NCBI GenBank assembly: GCA_900555295.1
Contig: USKN01000044.1
Location: 1 to 11,223 of the forward strand
Direction of reading: 5' to 3'
Source: an uncultured Eubacteriales bacterium
Lineage (GTDB): Bacteria > Bacillota > Clostridia > UMGS1810
DNA length: 11,223 nt
The position numbers and the translations under genes are program-made. The notes under the pieces are model-generated. The model had not been told where the DNA came from. It searched no databases and saw only the letters and a list, made by a program, of their open reading frames with translations. Below, one piece after another: positions 1 through 7,415 of this stretch (positions are counted from its first letter, which is position 1; the number at the start of each line of letters is the position of its first letter).

Positions 1-60
1 TAATAAACAAATAATATTAAAAATTTTGTTAAAAATGTTTTTTATTTACAAAATTTTACT
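1..60. repeat. AT-rich inverted repeat downstream of uxaC
   Basis: The 60 bases after the uxaC stop are almost pure A/T. They contain a perfect 10-bp inverted repeat, AAAATTTTGT at 20-29 and ACAAAATTTT at 48-57, with an 18-base loop. It sits where the leftward uxaBAC transcript would end, but each arm holds only one G:C pair, so a hairpin would be weak. It is not a convincing intrinsic terminator and may be chance in such biased sequence. Confidence 0.25.
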
Positions 61-1428
61 TTAAAAACCAAAATATTCTTTAGCATTTTTATAGCTTATG
101 CCTTTTACAATCTTTTTAAGATATGTGCTGTCATCGGGATATTCGCCTGCTTCAACCCATCCGCCTATAAGCGAACACATAATACGTCTGAAGTATTCGT
201 GGCGCGGATACGATACAAAACTTCTCGAATCGGTAAGCATACCCACAAATTTACCCAAAATGCCAAGATTTGCAAGGGCGCACATTTGCTGCTGCATTCC
301 ATCGCGGTTATCGTTAAACCACCAGCCCGAGCCAAACTGAATTTTACTTTTAAACGGACCCGCCTGAAAATTGCCGAGCATTGTGCCGAGTACGTAATTA
401 TCTTTTGGATTAAGAGTATAAAGAATGGTTTTCGGAAGTATTCCGTCGCTGTTTAAATAATCCATAAACCTTGAGAGCTTTTCGGCAATACACAAATCGT
501 TAATAGAGTCAAATCCCGTATCGGGGCCGAGTTTGTTAAACATTATACTGTTGTTGTTTCTCAATGCGCCTATATGAAGCTGCATTGCCCAGCCGAGGCG
601 TGTATACTCTGCCGCACATTCTTTAAGAACCGCCGTTTTAAATACATCGGTTTCGTGCATTGTTAAATCAGCACCCGACATTTTTTTGTCAAATACAGTT
701 TTTGCATCTCCCGTTTCAAACGGAATATATTCCATAGCGTGATCCGAAAGGCGGCATCCCATATCGTGAAAACGTGCAATTGCGTCTTTAAGCCATTTTA
801 TGAGTGCGTCATACCCCTTTATGCCGTTTGCATTAATATATTCGCAAAAACCGTCTTTATCTATATTTACGGCTTTATCGGGTCTGAAAGTCGGAAGTAC
901 TTTGGTTTTAAATCCGTCTTCTTTAAGTTTTTTGTGATATCTTAAATCGTCGGCAGGGTCATCGGTTGTACATATAACTTCTACATTTGATTTTTCAATA
1001 AGCGCTTTTCCGCTGAAATCGTCGCCTTTTAATTTTTCGTTGCACGCGTCCCAAATAGCTTTTGCGCTTTGCTCCGTTAAAGGTTCGTCAATATCAAAAT
1101 ATCTTTTAAGTTCAAGCGCTGTCCAATGATACAGCGGATTGCCTATTAAATACGGCATAACCGATGCAAAGCCAAGCCATTTTTCATATCCGTCGGCATC
1201 ACCCGTAATCATATTTTCATCAATACCGAACGATCTCATTTGACGCCATTTATAATGGTCGCCACCCAAAAAAAGCTCGTATGTATCTTTAAATTTATGG
1301 TTGTTTGCTATCATTTCGGGAACAAGATGACAATGATAGTCAATTATAGGCAAATCTGCCGCGTAATTATAAAACAAATGTTTTGCGGTTTTGCTTGTAA
1401 GCATAAAATTTTCGTTAATAATACCCAT
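61..1428 (-). CDS. uxaC: Uronate isomerase (glucuronate/galacturonate isomerase) UxaC
   Basis: This enzyme interconverts D-galacturonate and D-tagaturonate, or D-glucuronate and D-fructuronate, the first cytoplasmic step of uronic acid catabolism. The 455-residue product is close to the roughly 470 residues usual for UxaC and looks complete. Visible family signatures are the metal-binding HCH motif of the amidohydrolase-like barrel (His32, His34, in DYHCHL), TTDDPADDLRYH (154-165), QLHIGALRNNN (283-293), GSGWWFNDNRDGM (366-378) and the strongly conserved DSRSF...RHEYFRR stretch (400-415). The ATG at 1428 has a CGGAGAG ribosome site about 9 bases upstream. It is the last gene of the leftward uxaB-uxaA-uxaC set, 99 bp after uxaA; that gap may hold its own promoter. 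The neighbours UxaB and UxaA make galacturonate the more likely physiological substrate. Function is assigned from motifs and context with high confidence. Confidence 0.96.
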   Translation of the reverse strand: MGIINENFMLTSKTAKHLFYNYAADLPIIDYHCHLVPEMIANNHKFKDTYELFLGGDHYKWRQMRSFGIDENMITGDADGYEKWLGFASVMPYLIGNPLYHWTALELKRYFDIDEPLTEQSAKAIWDACNEKLKGDDFSGKALIEKSNVEVICTTDDPADDLRYHKKLKEDGFKTKVLPTFRPDKAVNIDKDGFCEYINANGIKGYDALIKWLKDAIARFHDMGCRLSDHAMEYIPFETGDAKTVFDKKMSGADLTMHETDVFKTAVLKECAAEYTRLGWAMQLHIGALRNNNSIMFNKLGPDTGFDSINDLCIAEKLSRFMDYLNSDGILPKTILYTLNPKDNYVLGTMLGNFQAGPFKSKIQFGSGWWFNDNRDGMQQQMCALANLGILGKFVGMLTDSRSFVSYPRHEYFRRIMCSLIGGWVEAGEYPDDSTYLKKIVKGISYKNAKEYFGF

Positions 1429-1527
1429 TTTAATTCACTCTCCGTAATATATGAAATCTTTTTTTGCGTAACTTTATAAACATTGTATCATACAACAAAT
1501 AATTTGTACATAGCACAAATTGCTTTT
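1429..1527 (-). promoter_or_regulatory. uxaA-uxaC spacer with clustered palindromes and candidate uxaC promoter
   Basis: The only sizeable gap inside the uxa operon contains three overlapping dyads: TTGTATCATACAA (1483-1495, perfect 6-1-6), ACAAATAATTTGT (1495-1507, perfect 6-1-6) and ATTTGT-7-ACAAAT (1502-1520). Reading leftward, TGTACA (1505-1510) and TACAAT (complement of 1482-1487) are 17 bp apart and could be -35 and -10 boxes upstream of uxaC. Repressor binding at the dyads would then block that promoter. Palindromes of the TTGTAT-n-ATACAA type resemble operators of GntR/FadR-type regulators, but this is only a resemblance and no such regulator is in the window. Promoter and operator roles are inferred. 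Confidence 0.4.
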
Positions 1528-2907
1528 TTACAACACAATACCGTCTTTAAATATAGATATCTCGCTGTAGTCGTTAATCTCGTTTAAGGTTTTCTCACCG
1601 GACGAAACATTTAAAATAAGATCCAAAAGCTTATCTGTCATTACATCAAATCCAACACCGTCCGCAATGGGCGACGCGTCAAAATCTATCCAATTTTTCT
1701 TTTTTTCGGCAAGATTTTTGTTTGTTGCTATTTTAAGCGTAGGAACAGGACCTCCGAGAGGTGTGCCTCTGCCGGTTGTAAATAGAATAATATGCACTCC
1801 CGACGCTGTTAAATTTGTAACGGCGGTTATATCGTTACCGGGGCCGTTTAAAAGCGAAAGTCCGTTTTCGGTAACAAAATCACCGTAATCGAGTACGTCT
1901 GCAATTTCGCCCATACCGCCTTTTTGAATACAGCCGAGAGATTTTTCCTCAAGTGTTGTTATACCGCCCGCTTTGTTGCCGGGTGACGGATTTTCGTATA
2001 TAACCTGATTATGACGTGTAAAATAATCCTTAAAACCGTTTATAAGGTTTACCGTTTTATTAAACATTTCTTTTGTAGGGCAGCGTTTCATAAGCAAATG
2101 TTCCGCGCCGAACATTTCGGGTACTTCGGTTAAAACACACGCACCGCCGTATGATATAACCTTATCCGAGAGTTTACCTACAAGCGGATTTGCGGTAATT
2201 CCGCTCAAGCCGTCACTTCCGCCGCATTTGAGTCCTACTTTTAGTTTGGATATATTAATAGGCTCACGTCTAAATGTATCGGCATAACTTCTGAGTTCGT
2301 TTATTATTTTTATACCCTCGCTTATTTCATCTTCACAATCCTGCGCATTTAAAAATTTTACCCTGTCGGGATTGTAATTGCAGAGTACTTTTTTAAATTC
2401 ACCTATATTGTTATTTTCACAGCCGAGTCCCAGCACAAGAACACCGCCTGCGTTTGGGTGGTTTACAAGTCCTTTTAATATTAATTGGGTTGTTTTTGCG
2501 TCATCGCCAAGCTGTGAACAGCCAAACGGGTGAGTAAAGCACTTTGCACCCGTCATTTCCGAAAGGCGCTGTGCGGTTTTGTTTACGCATCCCACGGTAT
2601 TTACAATCCATATATCATTGCGTATTCCCACACTGCCGTCGCCGCGGTTATACCCCATAAAGTATTTATCGCTCTTTTCGCGCTTTAGCGGTGTGTACTC
2701 CGGTTTATATTCATAATTTACCGTTCCGCTTAAATTGGTTTTCATATTGTGCGAATGAACGTGTTCTCCTTTTTTTATATTGCACACGGCGTGTCCTATG
2801 GGATTACCGTATTTAATTATGTTTTGTCCCTCCGCAATATCGCAGAGAGCGTATTTGTGACCGGTTTCAAGGTTTACGCCAACATTATCCAATTCATTAA
2901 TAATCAT
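1528..2907 (-). CDS. uxaA: Altronate dehydratase UxaA
   Basis: This enzyme dehydrates D-altronate to 2-keto-3-deoxy-D-gluconate, the third step of the galacturonate pathway, and belongs to the metal-dependent UxaA/GarD family. The 459-residue product is somewhat shorter than the roughly 495 residues of the E. coli enzyme but spans both parts. There is an N-terminal SAF-like domain (about 1-70) with NPIGHA and KGEHVHSHN (35-53), then the large catalytic region starting at GYNRGDGSVGIRN (85-97). Typical family signatures are KCGGSDGLSGITANPLVG (227-244), a GNKAGGITTLEEKSLG stretch, and LFTTGRGTPLG near the C terminus. The start has AAGGAGA (2915-2921 region), which overlaps the uxaB stop codon. 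The 12-bp gap to uxaB supports co-transcription and coupled translation. Galactarate dehydratase is a related alternative, but the adjacent uxaB and uxaC favour altronate. Confidence 0.95.
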   Translation of the reverse strand: MIINELDNVGVNLETGHKYALCDIAEGQNIIKYGNPIGHAVCNIKKGEHVHSHNMKTNLSGTVNYEYKPEYTPLKREKSDKYFMGYNRGDGSVGIRNDIWIVNTVGCVNKTAQRLSEMTGAKCFTHPFGCSQLGDDAKTTQLILKGLVNHPNAGGVLVLGLGCENNNIGEFKKVLCNYNPDRVKFLNAQDCEDEISEGIKIINELRSYADTFRREPINISKLKVGLKCGGSDGLSGITANPLVGKLSDKVISYGGACVLTEVPEMFGAEHLLMKRCPTKEMFNKTVNLINGFKDYFTRHNQVIYENPSPGNKAGGITTLEEKSLGCIQKGGMGEIADVLDYGDFVTENGLSLLNGPGNDITAVTNLTASGVHIILFTTGRGTPLGGPVPTLKIATNKNLAEKKKNWIDFDASPIADGVGFDVMTDKLLDLILNVSSGEKTLNEINDYSEISIFKDGIVL

Positions 2908-2919
2908 TTTATATTCTCC

Positions 2920-4212
2920 TTATTTTACGGCATTTTCTACCGCGTCCGCCAAGTAAGATAAATCTTCGCCCCACAGTTTTTTGTTTGCAAGAATTGTTTT
3001 TACATCAGATTTTTTCATAAAATCCATCACGTCTTTGTCGTCGTTGGGCATATCGGTTTTGTAAAACTCTATAAGCTTTGCAAACGAAAAAATAAGATGT
3101 TCGGGCAATTTGCCGTAGCGTGATATGTACTCTGTTAAAGACGGCAAAACACGCACTTTAAATTTGCTTACCGAATTAAGCGATATGGAAGCGCACATAT
3201 GTTTTATATAAGGATTCATAAAACGTTCAAACACATTGTCGGCATAATCCGTAAGTTCTTTTTCGGGCAAATCGAGCGTGGGAATAATTTCATCATACAC
3301 ACATTTTTTTACAAACGAACTCATTTTTTCGCTATTCATACAATCTCCCACGGTTTCAATACCTTCAAGCATTGCATAAGGAATCATAGATGTATGCGCG
3401 CCGTTGAGTATTCTAACCTTTCTTGTACGGTAGCGTTCAAGATTGTCGGTTACAATAATATTAAGCCCTGCTTTATCAAACGGAAATTCGTTTTTAATAC
3501 TTTCAGGTCCCTCTATAACCCAAAGGTGGAAAAGTTCGCTTGTGTTAAGCATATTATCTTCGTATCCCAAATCAAATTTTTCCCCGCGCGGATAACCTGT
3601 TACAATTCTGTCTACAAGTGTGTTGCAGAAAATATTTTCATTATCGAGCCACTTTTCAAAGTCATCTCCCAAGTTCCACATTTCGGCATACTGTTTAATG
3701 TATTTTTTAAGTGTTGCTCCGTTTTTTTCTATAAGCTCGCACGGCATAAATATAAAACCTTTTTTGCCGAGTTTAAAACGTTTTTCAAGCAATAATGTTA
3801 CCTTTGCGGGAAAAGTTACGTTAGGTGCGTTACAAGGTTTATCGTTTTCATTAAATGCTATACCCGACTCTGTGGTGTTTGATACAACAAATCTGAAATT
3901 ATCGTTTTCGGCAAGCTTTAAGTATTCGTTAAAATCTTCATACGGCTCAACCGTTCTTGAAATACAATCTATTATTTTTCGTTCTTCGCAGGGTTTGCCG
4001 TTTTTTAATCCGCGCATAATGTGAGTATATACGCAATTTTGTTTTTCAAGCTGTTTGCACATTCCTTTTTCAATCGGCTGTACAACAACAACACCGGCGT
4101 TAAAATCTGTGTTTTCGTCTGTAAGCTGAACAATCCAATCAACAAATCCTCTTAAAAATCCGCCCTCTCCAAATTGAATAATCTTTTCGCATCTTTCAGG
4201 TTTATTAAACAT
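2920..4212 (-). CDS. uxaB: Tagaturonate reductase (altronate oxidoreductase) UxaB
   Basis: This enzyme reduces D-tagaturonate to D-altronate with NADH in the cytoplasm. It belongs to the mannitol dehydrogenase / long-chain polyol dehydrogenase family. The 430-residue product is shorter than the 483-residue E. coli UxaB but has both family domains. The N-terminal Rossmann loop is QFGEGGFLRGF (13-23), followed by SNTTESGI (111-118) and CNTLVDRI (196-203). The catalytic-site signature KVRILNGAH (265-273) has the expected Lys265, Asn270 and His273. The ATG at 4212 follows GGGAGGA (4221-4227) by 8 bases. It is the first gene of the leftward uxa operon and is divergent from an AraC regulator across a 165-bp spacer. 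Fructuronate reductase (UxuB) is a close paralogue; pairing with uxaA rather than uxuA supports UxaB. Confidence 0.93.
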   Translation of the reverse strand: MFNKPERCEKIIQFGEGGFLRGFVDWIVQLTDENTDFNAGVVVVQPIEKGMCKQLEKQNCVYTHIMRGLKNGKPCEERKIIDCISRTVEPYEDFNEYLKLAENDNFRFVVSNTTESGIAFNENDKPCNAPNVTFPAKVTLLLEKRFKLGKKGFIFMPCELIEKNGATLKKYIKQYAEMWNLGDDFEKWLDNENIFCNTLVDRIVTGYPRGEKFDLGYEDNMLNTSELFHLWVIEGPESIKNEFPFDKAGLNIIVTDNLERYRTRKVRILNGAHTSMIPYAMLEGIETVGDCMNSEKMSSFVKKCVYDEIIPTLDLPEKELTDYADNVFERFMNPYIKHMCASISLNSVSKFKVRVLPSLTEYISRYGKLPEHLIFSFAKLIEFYKTDMPNDDKDVMDFMKKSDVKTILANKKLWGEDLSYLADAVENAVK

Positions 4213-4377
4213 TTATATTTTCCTCCCGTAATATAATATTAACTACATTTATTGCCTTTAGTATACATCAAAAATATTGTATAAACTATAATATTATTGT
4301 TTTTTATAATGAAAAAAACAAAAATATTGTTTGATTTTTTTAATATTTTATGATATTATTTATATGAGGTGGTTAAA
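4213..4377. promoter_or_regulatory. Divergent promoter region uxaB / AraC regulator 1, with direct repeats
   Basis: This AT-rich spacer holds two identical 12-bp direct repeats, CAAAAATATTGT, at 4269-4280 and 4319-4330. Their starts are 50 bp apart, close to five helical turns. AraC-family proteins often bind paired direct half-sites, so these are candidate operators for the adjacent regulator. For the regulator, rightward boxes TTGTTT (4327-4332) and TATGAT (4349-4354) lie 16 bp apart. TTGATT (4331-4336) with TATTAT (4354-4359), 17 bp apart, is an alternative. For uxaB, a leftward -10 of TATACT (complement of 4260-4265) is possible, but no good -35 accompanies it, which would fit an activated promoter. 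The region is so A/T-biased that some matches may be chance. Confidence 0.4.
4366..4372 (+). promoter_or_regulatory. Ribosome binding site that fixes a GTG start
   Basis: GAGGTGG lies 5 bases upstream of the GTG at 4378. The in-frame GTG at 4369 falls inside this site and has no ribosome site of its own, and the ATG at 4364 is in another frame. The 4378 start is therefore preferred. Confidence 0.7.
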
Positions 4378-5187
4378 GTGGGCAGCCAAACATATGCAAA
4401 TCCTGAATTTTCACACGATAAAGTAACAAACAGGCGAAAATTTACGGGAGTTCATTTTCATAACGACTATGAGCTTTATTATTTAATTGAGGGAAAAACA
4501 AAATACTTTATCGGCGATGAAATATTTCTTGTTGAAAAAGGAAATTTTATTATGGTTCCAAAACAAATGTTTCATAAAACAGACAGTGAAGAATGTACAT
4601 ATAACGAAAGGATACTTGTAAGCATAAATCCCGGTATTTTTGATAATTACACACAGCCAATCATAGATGAACTGTGTGCCGAAAAGCAAATATATATCCC
4701 CGAAAACAAAAGGTATAAAGCCGAGGAAATATTAAAAAAACTTGAAAAAGAATGTACGCATCCCAAAAAACATTCCGATATTATGAAAAAGCTTTATATC
4801 ATCGAATTGCTTACATTGCTTTCAAGACTTAAACAGGATTATAACCCATCGCTTAAAGACGCCGATACAATGGTTGATAATATTTCGGAATATATACGGC
4901 AAAACTACGGCGGTGATTTATCGCTTAATGTTTTAAGCAAAATTTTTGCGGTAAGCGAAAGCCATCTGTCGCGCAAATTTAAAGATATATCGGGTATGGG
5001 ACTTAACGAATATATAACGTACGTACGCATTATGAACGCGCAAAAAATGCTTGAAATCCAAAAACTTTCGGTAACCGAAATTGCCGCAAAATGCGGATTT
5101 AACGACAGCGCATATTTTGCGGCGGTCTTTAAAAAAACAAAAGGCATTACACCTTATAAATATAAAAAATCGTATGATGACATATAA
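4378..5187 (+). CDS. AraC-family transcriptional regulator 1 (probable regulator of uxaBAC)
   Basis: This is a cytoplasmic sugar-responsive transcription factor, 269 residues from the preferred GTG. An in-frame GTG nine bases earlier would give 272, but it lies within the ribosome site. The N terminus is a cupin sensor domain with HFHNDYELYYLIEG (26-39) and a second His-containing strand near PKQMFHKTDS (61-70). The C terminus (about 165-265) has the two helix-turn-helix units of AraC proteins: LSLNVLSKIFAVSESHLSRKF (181-201), then SVTEIAAKCGFNDSAYFAAVFKK (231-253), ending in the family-typical GITPYKYK. The gene is divergent from uxaB, so control of the uronate operon is the natural inference. 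Its ligand is not visible. It converges with the second AraC gene, with 62 bp between stops and no clear GC-rich terminator. Family assignment is secure; target and ligand are inferred. Confidence 0.9.
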   Translation: MGSQTYANPEFSHDKVTNRRKFTGVHFHNDYELYYLIEGKTKYFIGDEIFLVEKGNFIMVPKQMFHKTDSEECTYNERILVSINPGIFDNYTQPIIDELCAEKQIYIPENKRYKAEEILKKLEKECTHPKKHSDIMKKLYIIELLTLLSRLKQDYNPSLKDADTMVDNISEYIRQNYGGDLSLNVLSKIFAVSESHLSRKFKDISGMGLNEYITYVRIMNAQKMLEIQKLSVTEIAAKCGFNDSAYFAAVFKKTKGITPYKYKKSYDDI

Positions 5188-5249
5188 ATGTGTATAACGA
5201 TTATTTAACGGATACCGCAAATAATTTCTTTATACAACATAAATTAGCA

Positions 5250-6170
5250 TCACTCCTCACTGTTTTTAAAATGCGTAACCCTGTATCTGAATTGAGTGGG
5301 AGTTTCTCCGTTATTCATTTTGGCAAACAAGCGCGAAAAATAATGCGAGTCGTCAAATCCGAGCTCGTTTGCTACTTCTTTAACACTTAATGAAGGAAAG
5401 CTTAAAAAATATTCTTTTGCGCGGTTTAGCCTGTATTCGTTTATATACTCAATAGGCGTTTTGTTTAAATCGTTTTTAAAGCACCTTATAAGATGTTGAG
5501 CCGATACATTGGCGTGGTTACATATATCGTCAAGAGTGATTTTGTTTGCATAATTAAGACGTATGTATTCAAGGGCTTTTTTAAGTTTGGGATTTACCGC
5601 ACCGCTCATATTTACGTCGTTTTTATCGGCTATAATACGTCTTGCCTCTCTTGTGGTATATGTTAATATTTCACCCAAATACAAAGACGCACGTATTCGG
5701 CTTTCAAAATGATTTTTTAAAAGCTCGGTACGTATTTTTTCCAACAAATCAATAACCTTTTCAAAATCCGCATACTTTGTTTTGTTTGCAATAAAAATAC
5801 AGTTTTTGCTGTTATGATAAAATTCGTTGTTTGACGCGGTTGAGTTAATATTTCTAACCTTGTTAAGCTGCTCGTTTGCCTCGCTGTAATTACATTCATG
5901 CATTTGAGTTTCCATACTGAAATGCATATAGTAAAAAGTACACATTTTATTGTCGCACGGTTTTCTTGTATAATTTACATCGTGCGGAATAAAAAAGCTT
6001 TCTCCCGCATTTACCGTGTATTCACGGTTGTTTATGTAAAATATGCAGCTGCCGTCGGTAACGGTAACCAATATATTGTAAGGGTCGGTAACCTGCCAAA
6101 CCGTTTTGCGCGATATCTTATATATATGCGTAATTGACGGAATACTGTCCATATCAAACCAATAAATCAT
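5250..6170 (-). CDS. AraC-family transcriptional regulator 2 (probable regulator of the oxidoreductase operon)
   Basis: This is a 306-residue AraC-type regulator. The ATG at 6170 is chosen because a GGGGGTG ribosome site lies 6 bases upstream (complement of 6177-6183). A TTG at 6185 would extend the frame by five residues but overlaps that site. The N-terminal half carries a cupin fold (about 25-90) with VTVTDGSCIFYINNREYTV and AGESFFIPHDV. The linker region around 130-180 is helix-rich. The C-terminal DNA-binding domain (about 195-300) has ITLDDICNHANVSAQHLIRCF (211-231) and SVKEVANELGFDDSHYFSRLF (262-282). The usual GxSPxxYR ending appears as GETPTQFRYR. It is divergent from the first oxidoreductase gene across 132 bp with an inverted repeat over its own promoter, suggesting autoregulation and control of the rightward operon. 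Its ligand is unknown. Confidence 0.9.
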   Translation of the reverse strand: MIYWFDMDSIPSITHIYKISRKTVWQVTDPYNILVTVTDGSCIFYINNREYTVNAGESFFIPHDVNYTRKPCDNKMCTFYYMHFSMETQMHECNYSEANEQLNKVRNINSTASNNEFYHNSKNCIFIANKTKYADFEKVIDLLEKIRTELLKNHFESRIRASLYLGEILTYTTREARRIIADKNDVNMSGAVNPKLKKALEYIRLNYANKITLDDICNHANVSAQHLIRCFKNDLNKTPIEYINEYRLNRAKEYFLSFPSLSVKEVANELGFDDSHYFSRLFAKMNNGETPTQFRYRVTHFKNSEE

Positions 6171-6302
6171 TGCGCTCACCCCCAAATGTTAAAATTGTCC
6201 ACCATACTGTTAAAATAATCTATTTACTATTATACACAAAAATATTAAAATGTAAATAGTAAAATTAAAACTTTTTATTATTTTTAAACGGGGTGTATAA
6301 TA
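6171..6302. promoter_or_regulatory. Divergent promoter region with inverted-repeat candidate operator
   Basis: Leftward, TTTACA (complement of 6251-6256) and TATAAT (complement of 6229-6234), 16 bp apart, form the best promoter match in the window and would drive AraC regulator 2. A 9-bp inverted repeat, TTTACTATT at 6223-6231 and AATAGTAAA at 6255-6263, covers exactly these two boxes. Its arm centres are 32 bp apart, about three helical turns. An overlapping 8-bp pair, CTATTTAC/GTAAATAG, lies at 6220-6227 and 6252-6259. Rightward, TATTAT (6276-6281) could be a -10 for the oxidoreductase operon, with no good -35, which would fit activator dependence. GGGGTG (6290-6295) is the ribosome site, 7 bases before the ATG at 6303. 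Box matches are read directly; the regulatory roles are inferred. Confidence 0.5.
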
Positions 6303-7397
6303 ATGAACAAAAAAGTATGGAAAGTAGCGGTTATAGGCTGCGGTATGTTTGCAAACTCACAGTACTTGCCAAACATTACCAAAGAGGCAAACGCAGTATG
6401 CGTTGCAGCGGTTGATATTGTAAAAGAACGTGCGGATAAAGCGTGCCGGGATTACAATATTCCAAACAGTTATGAAACCGTTTACGAGCTCATTGAAAAA
6501 TGTGATTTTGATATTGCAATCGACGCAACGTCAATTCAGGCTCACCACGAAGTAAATATGGCAATTCTCGGTGCAGGCAAACATCTTATTACACAAAAAC
6601 CTGCCGCTCCCAATGTTGATATGCTTACGGAGCAAATTGAACTTGCAAAGAAAAACAATGTTAAATTTGTATGTGTTCCCATTCACCCAATGCGTTTTGA
6701 TATAAACATTGCAAAACAAATGATGAAAGACGGAACAATAGGCAATCCGTATTATGCCAAATGCAATATGACTCACGGCGGTCCGGAATATTTTCAATAC
6801 CGTGACGCGGATCCGTCCTGGTTTTTTGACGAGGGAGCAGGCGCGCTTGTAGATATGGGAGTACACGGTCTGCAAATAATTACAACATTATTCGGACCCG
6901 CAAAAAAAATTGCGTGTATGGCAAAGGTAACCACACCGGAGCGTGAAGTTCGTTCGGGAGCATATGACGGCAAAAAAATTAAGTCAAATAAAATACCCGA
7001 TCAATACATAATAACTCTTGATTACGGCGAAGGTAAAATGGCACTTGTTGACACAGGCTTTTCGGAAAAAGCAACACGTGCTCCGCAGCTTGAAATATTT
7101 GGTGAAAACGGTACAATTTCATTTGTGAAGCCGTATATGACAAATCCAATTCCCGATGTATATATTGACGCACCCGAACGTGGAATACGCGGTTGGGTAA
7201 CACCGCAGGGATGGGTTAAACCTCCAAAAAAACTTATAAGTCAATGCTGCTGTCTGCGCGATATTATTGAATCGATAGAAAATGATACAAAACCTGTTTT
7301 AAGCCCGGAACACGCAAGACACGTACTTGAAATTATGTGCAAAATACCCGAAGCAATTAAAACAGGTAAAACAATAGACCTTGAAACAACTTTTTAA
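6303..7397 (+). CDS. Gfo/Idh/MocA-family NAD(P)-dependent oxidoreductase, type A (A1)
   Basis: This is a cytoplasmic sugar or cyclitol dehydrogenase-like protein of 364 residues, the usual length for the family. The N-terminal Rossmann domain begins VAVIGCGMFANS with the GxGxxA loop at 12-17. The nucleotide-site lysine is in QKP (98-100), where most relatives have EKP. The C-terminal alpha/beta domain carries GALVDMGVHGL, with the catalytic-site Asp184 and His188 of the DxGxH pattern. Near the C terminus is an unusual run of three cysteines (ISQCCCLRD). It is the first gene of the rightward operon, 18 bp before the next gene and divergent from AraC regulator 2. It is most like the third oxidoreductase gene (8540-9652) in motif layout. 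Members of this family oxidise or reduce sugars, inositols and related polyols; the substrate here cannot be told from sequence. Confidence 0.9.
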   Translation: MNKKVWKVAVIGCGMFANSQYLPNITKEANAVCVAAVDIVKERADKACRDYNIPNSYETVYELIEKCDFDIAIDATSIQAHHEVNMAILGAGKHLITQKPAAPNVDMLTEQIELAKKNNVKFVCVPIHPMRFDINIAKQMMKDGTIGNPYYAKCNMTHGGPEYFQYRDADPSWFFDEGAGALVDMGVHGLQIITTLFGPAKKIACMAKVTTPEREVRSGAYDGKKIKSNKIPDQYIITLDYGEGKMALVDTGFSEKATRAPQLEIFGENGTISFVKPYMTNPIPDVYIDAPERGIRGWVTPQGWVKPPKKLISQCCCLRDIIESIENDTKPVLSPEHARHVLEIMCKIPEAIKTGKTIDLETTF

Positions 7398-7415
7398 TAT
7401 TGGAGGATAATAAAA

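Noticed and set aside
20..57. The inverted repeat after uxaC as an intrinsic terminator
   Set aside because: The stem is nearly all A/T with an 18-base loop, so it is too weak to call a terminator.
3199..3795. A 198-codon open frame on the plus strand
   Set aside because: It lies antisense within uxaB, has low-complexity Phe/Ile/Lys-rich composition and no recognisable domain. uxaB on the other strand has clear family motifs.
3620..4024. A 134-codon plus-strand open frame
   Set aside because: It is also antisense to uxaB, with no plausible ribosome site or motif; a frame shadow of the real gene.
5188..5249. A bidirectional terminator between the two convergent AraC genes
   Set aside because: Only a weak TGTATAA/TTATACA pair (5191-5197 and 5230-5236) with a 32-base loop is present; there is no GC-rich stem with a U-tract.
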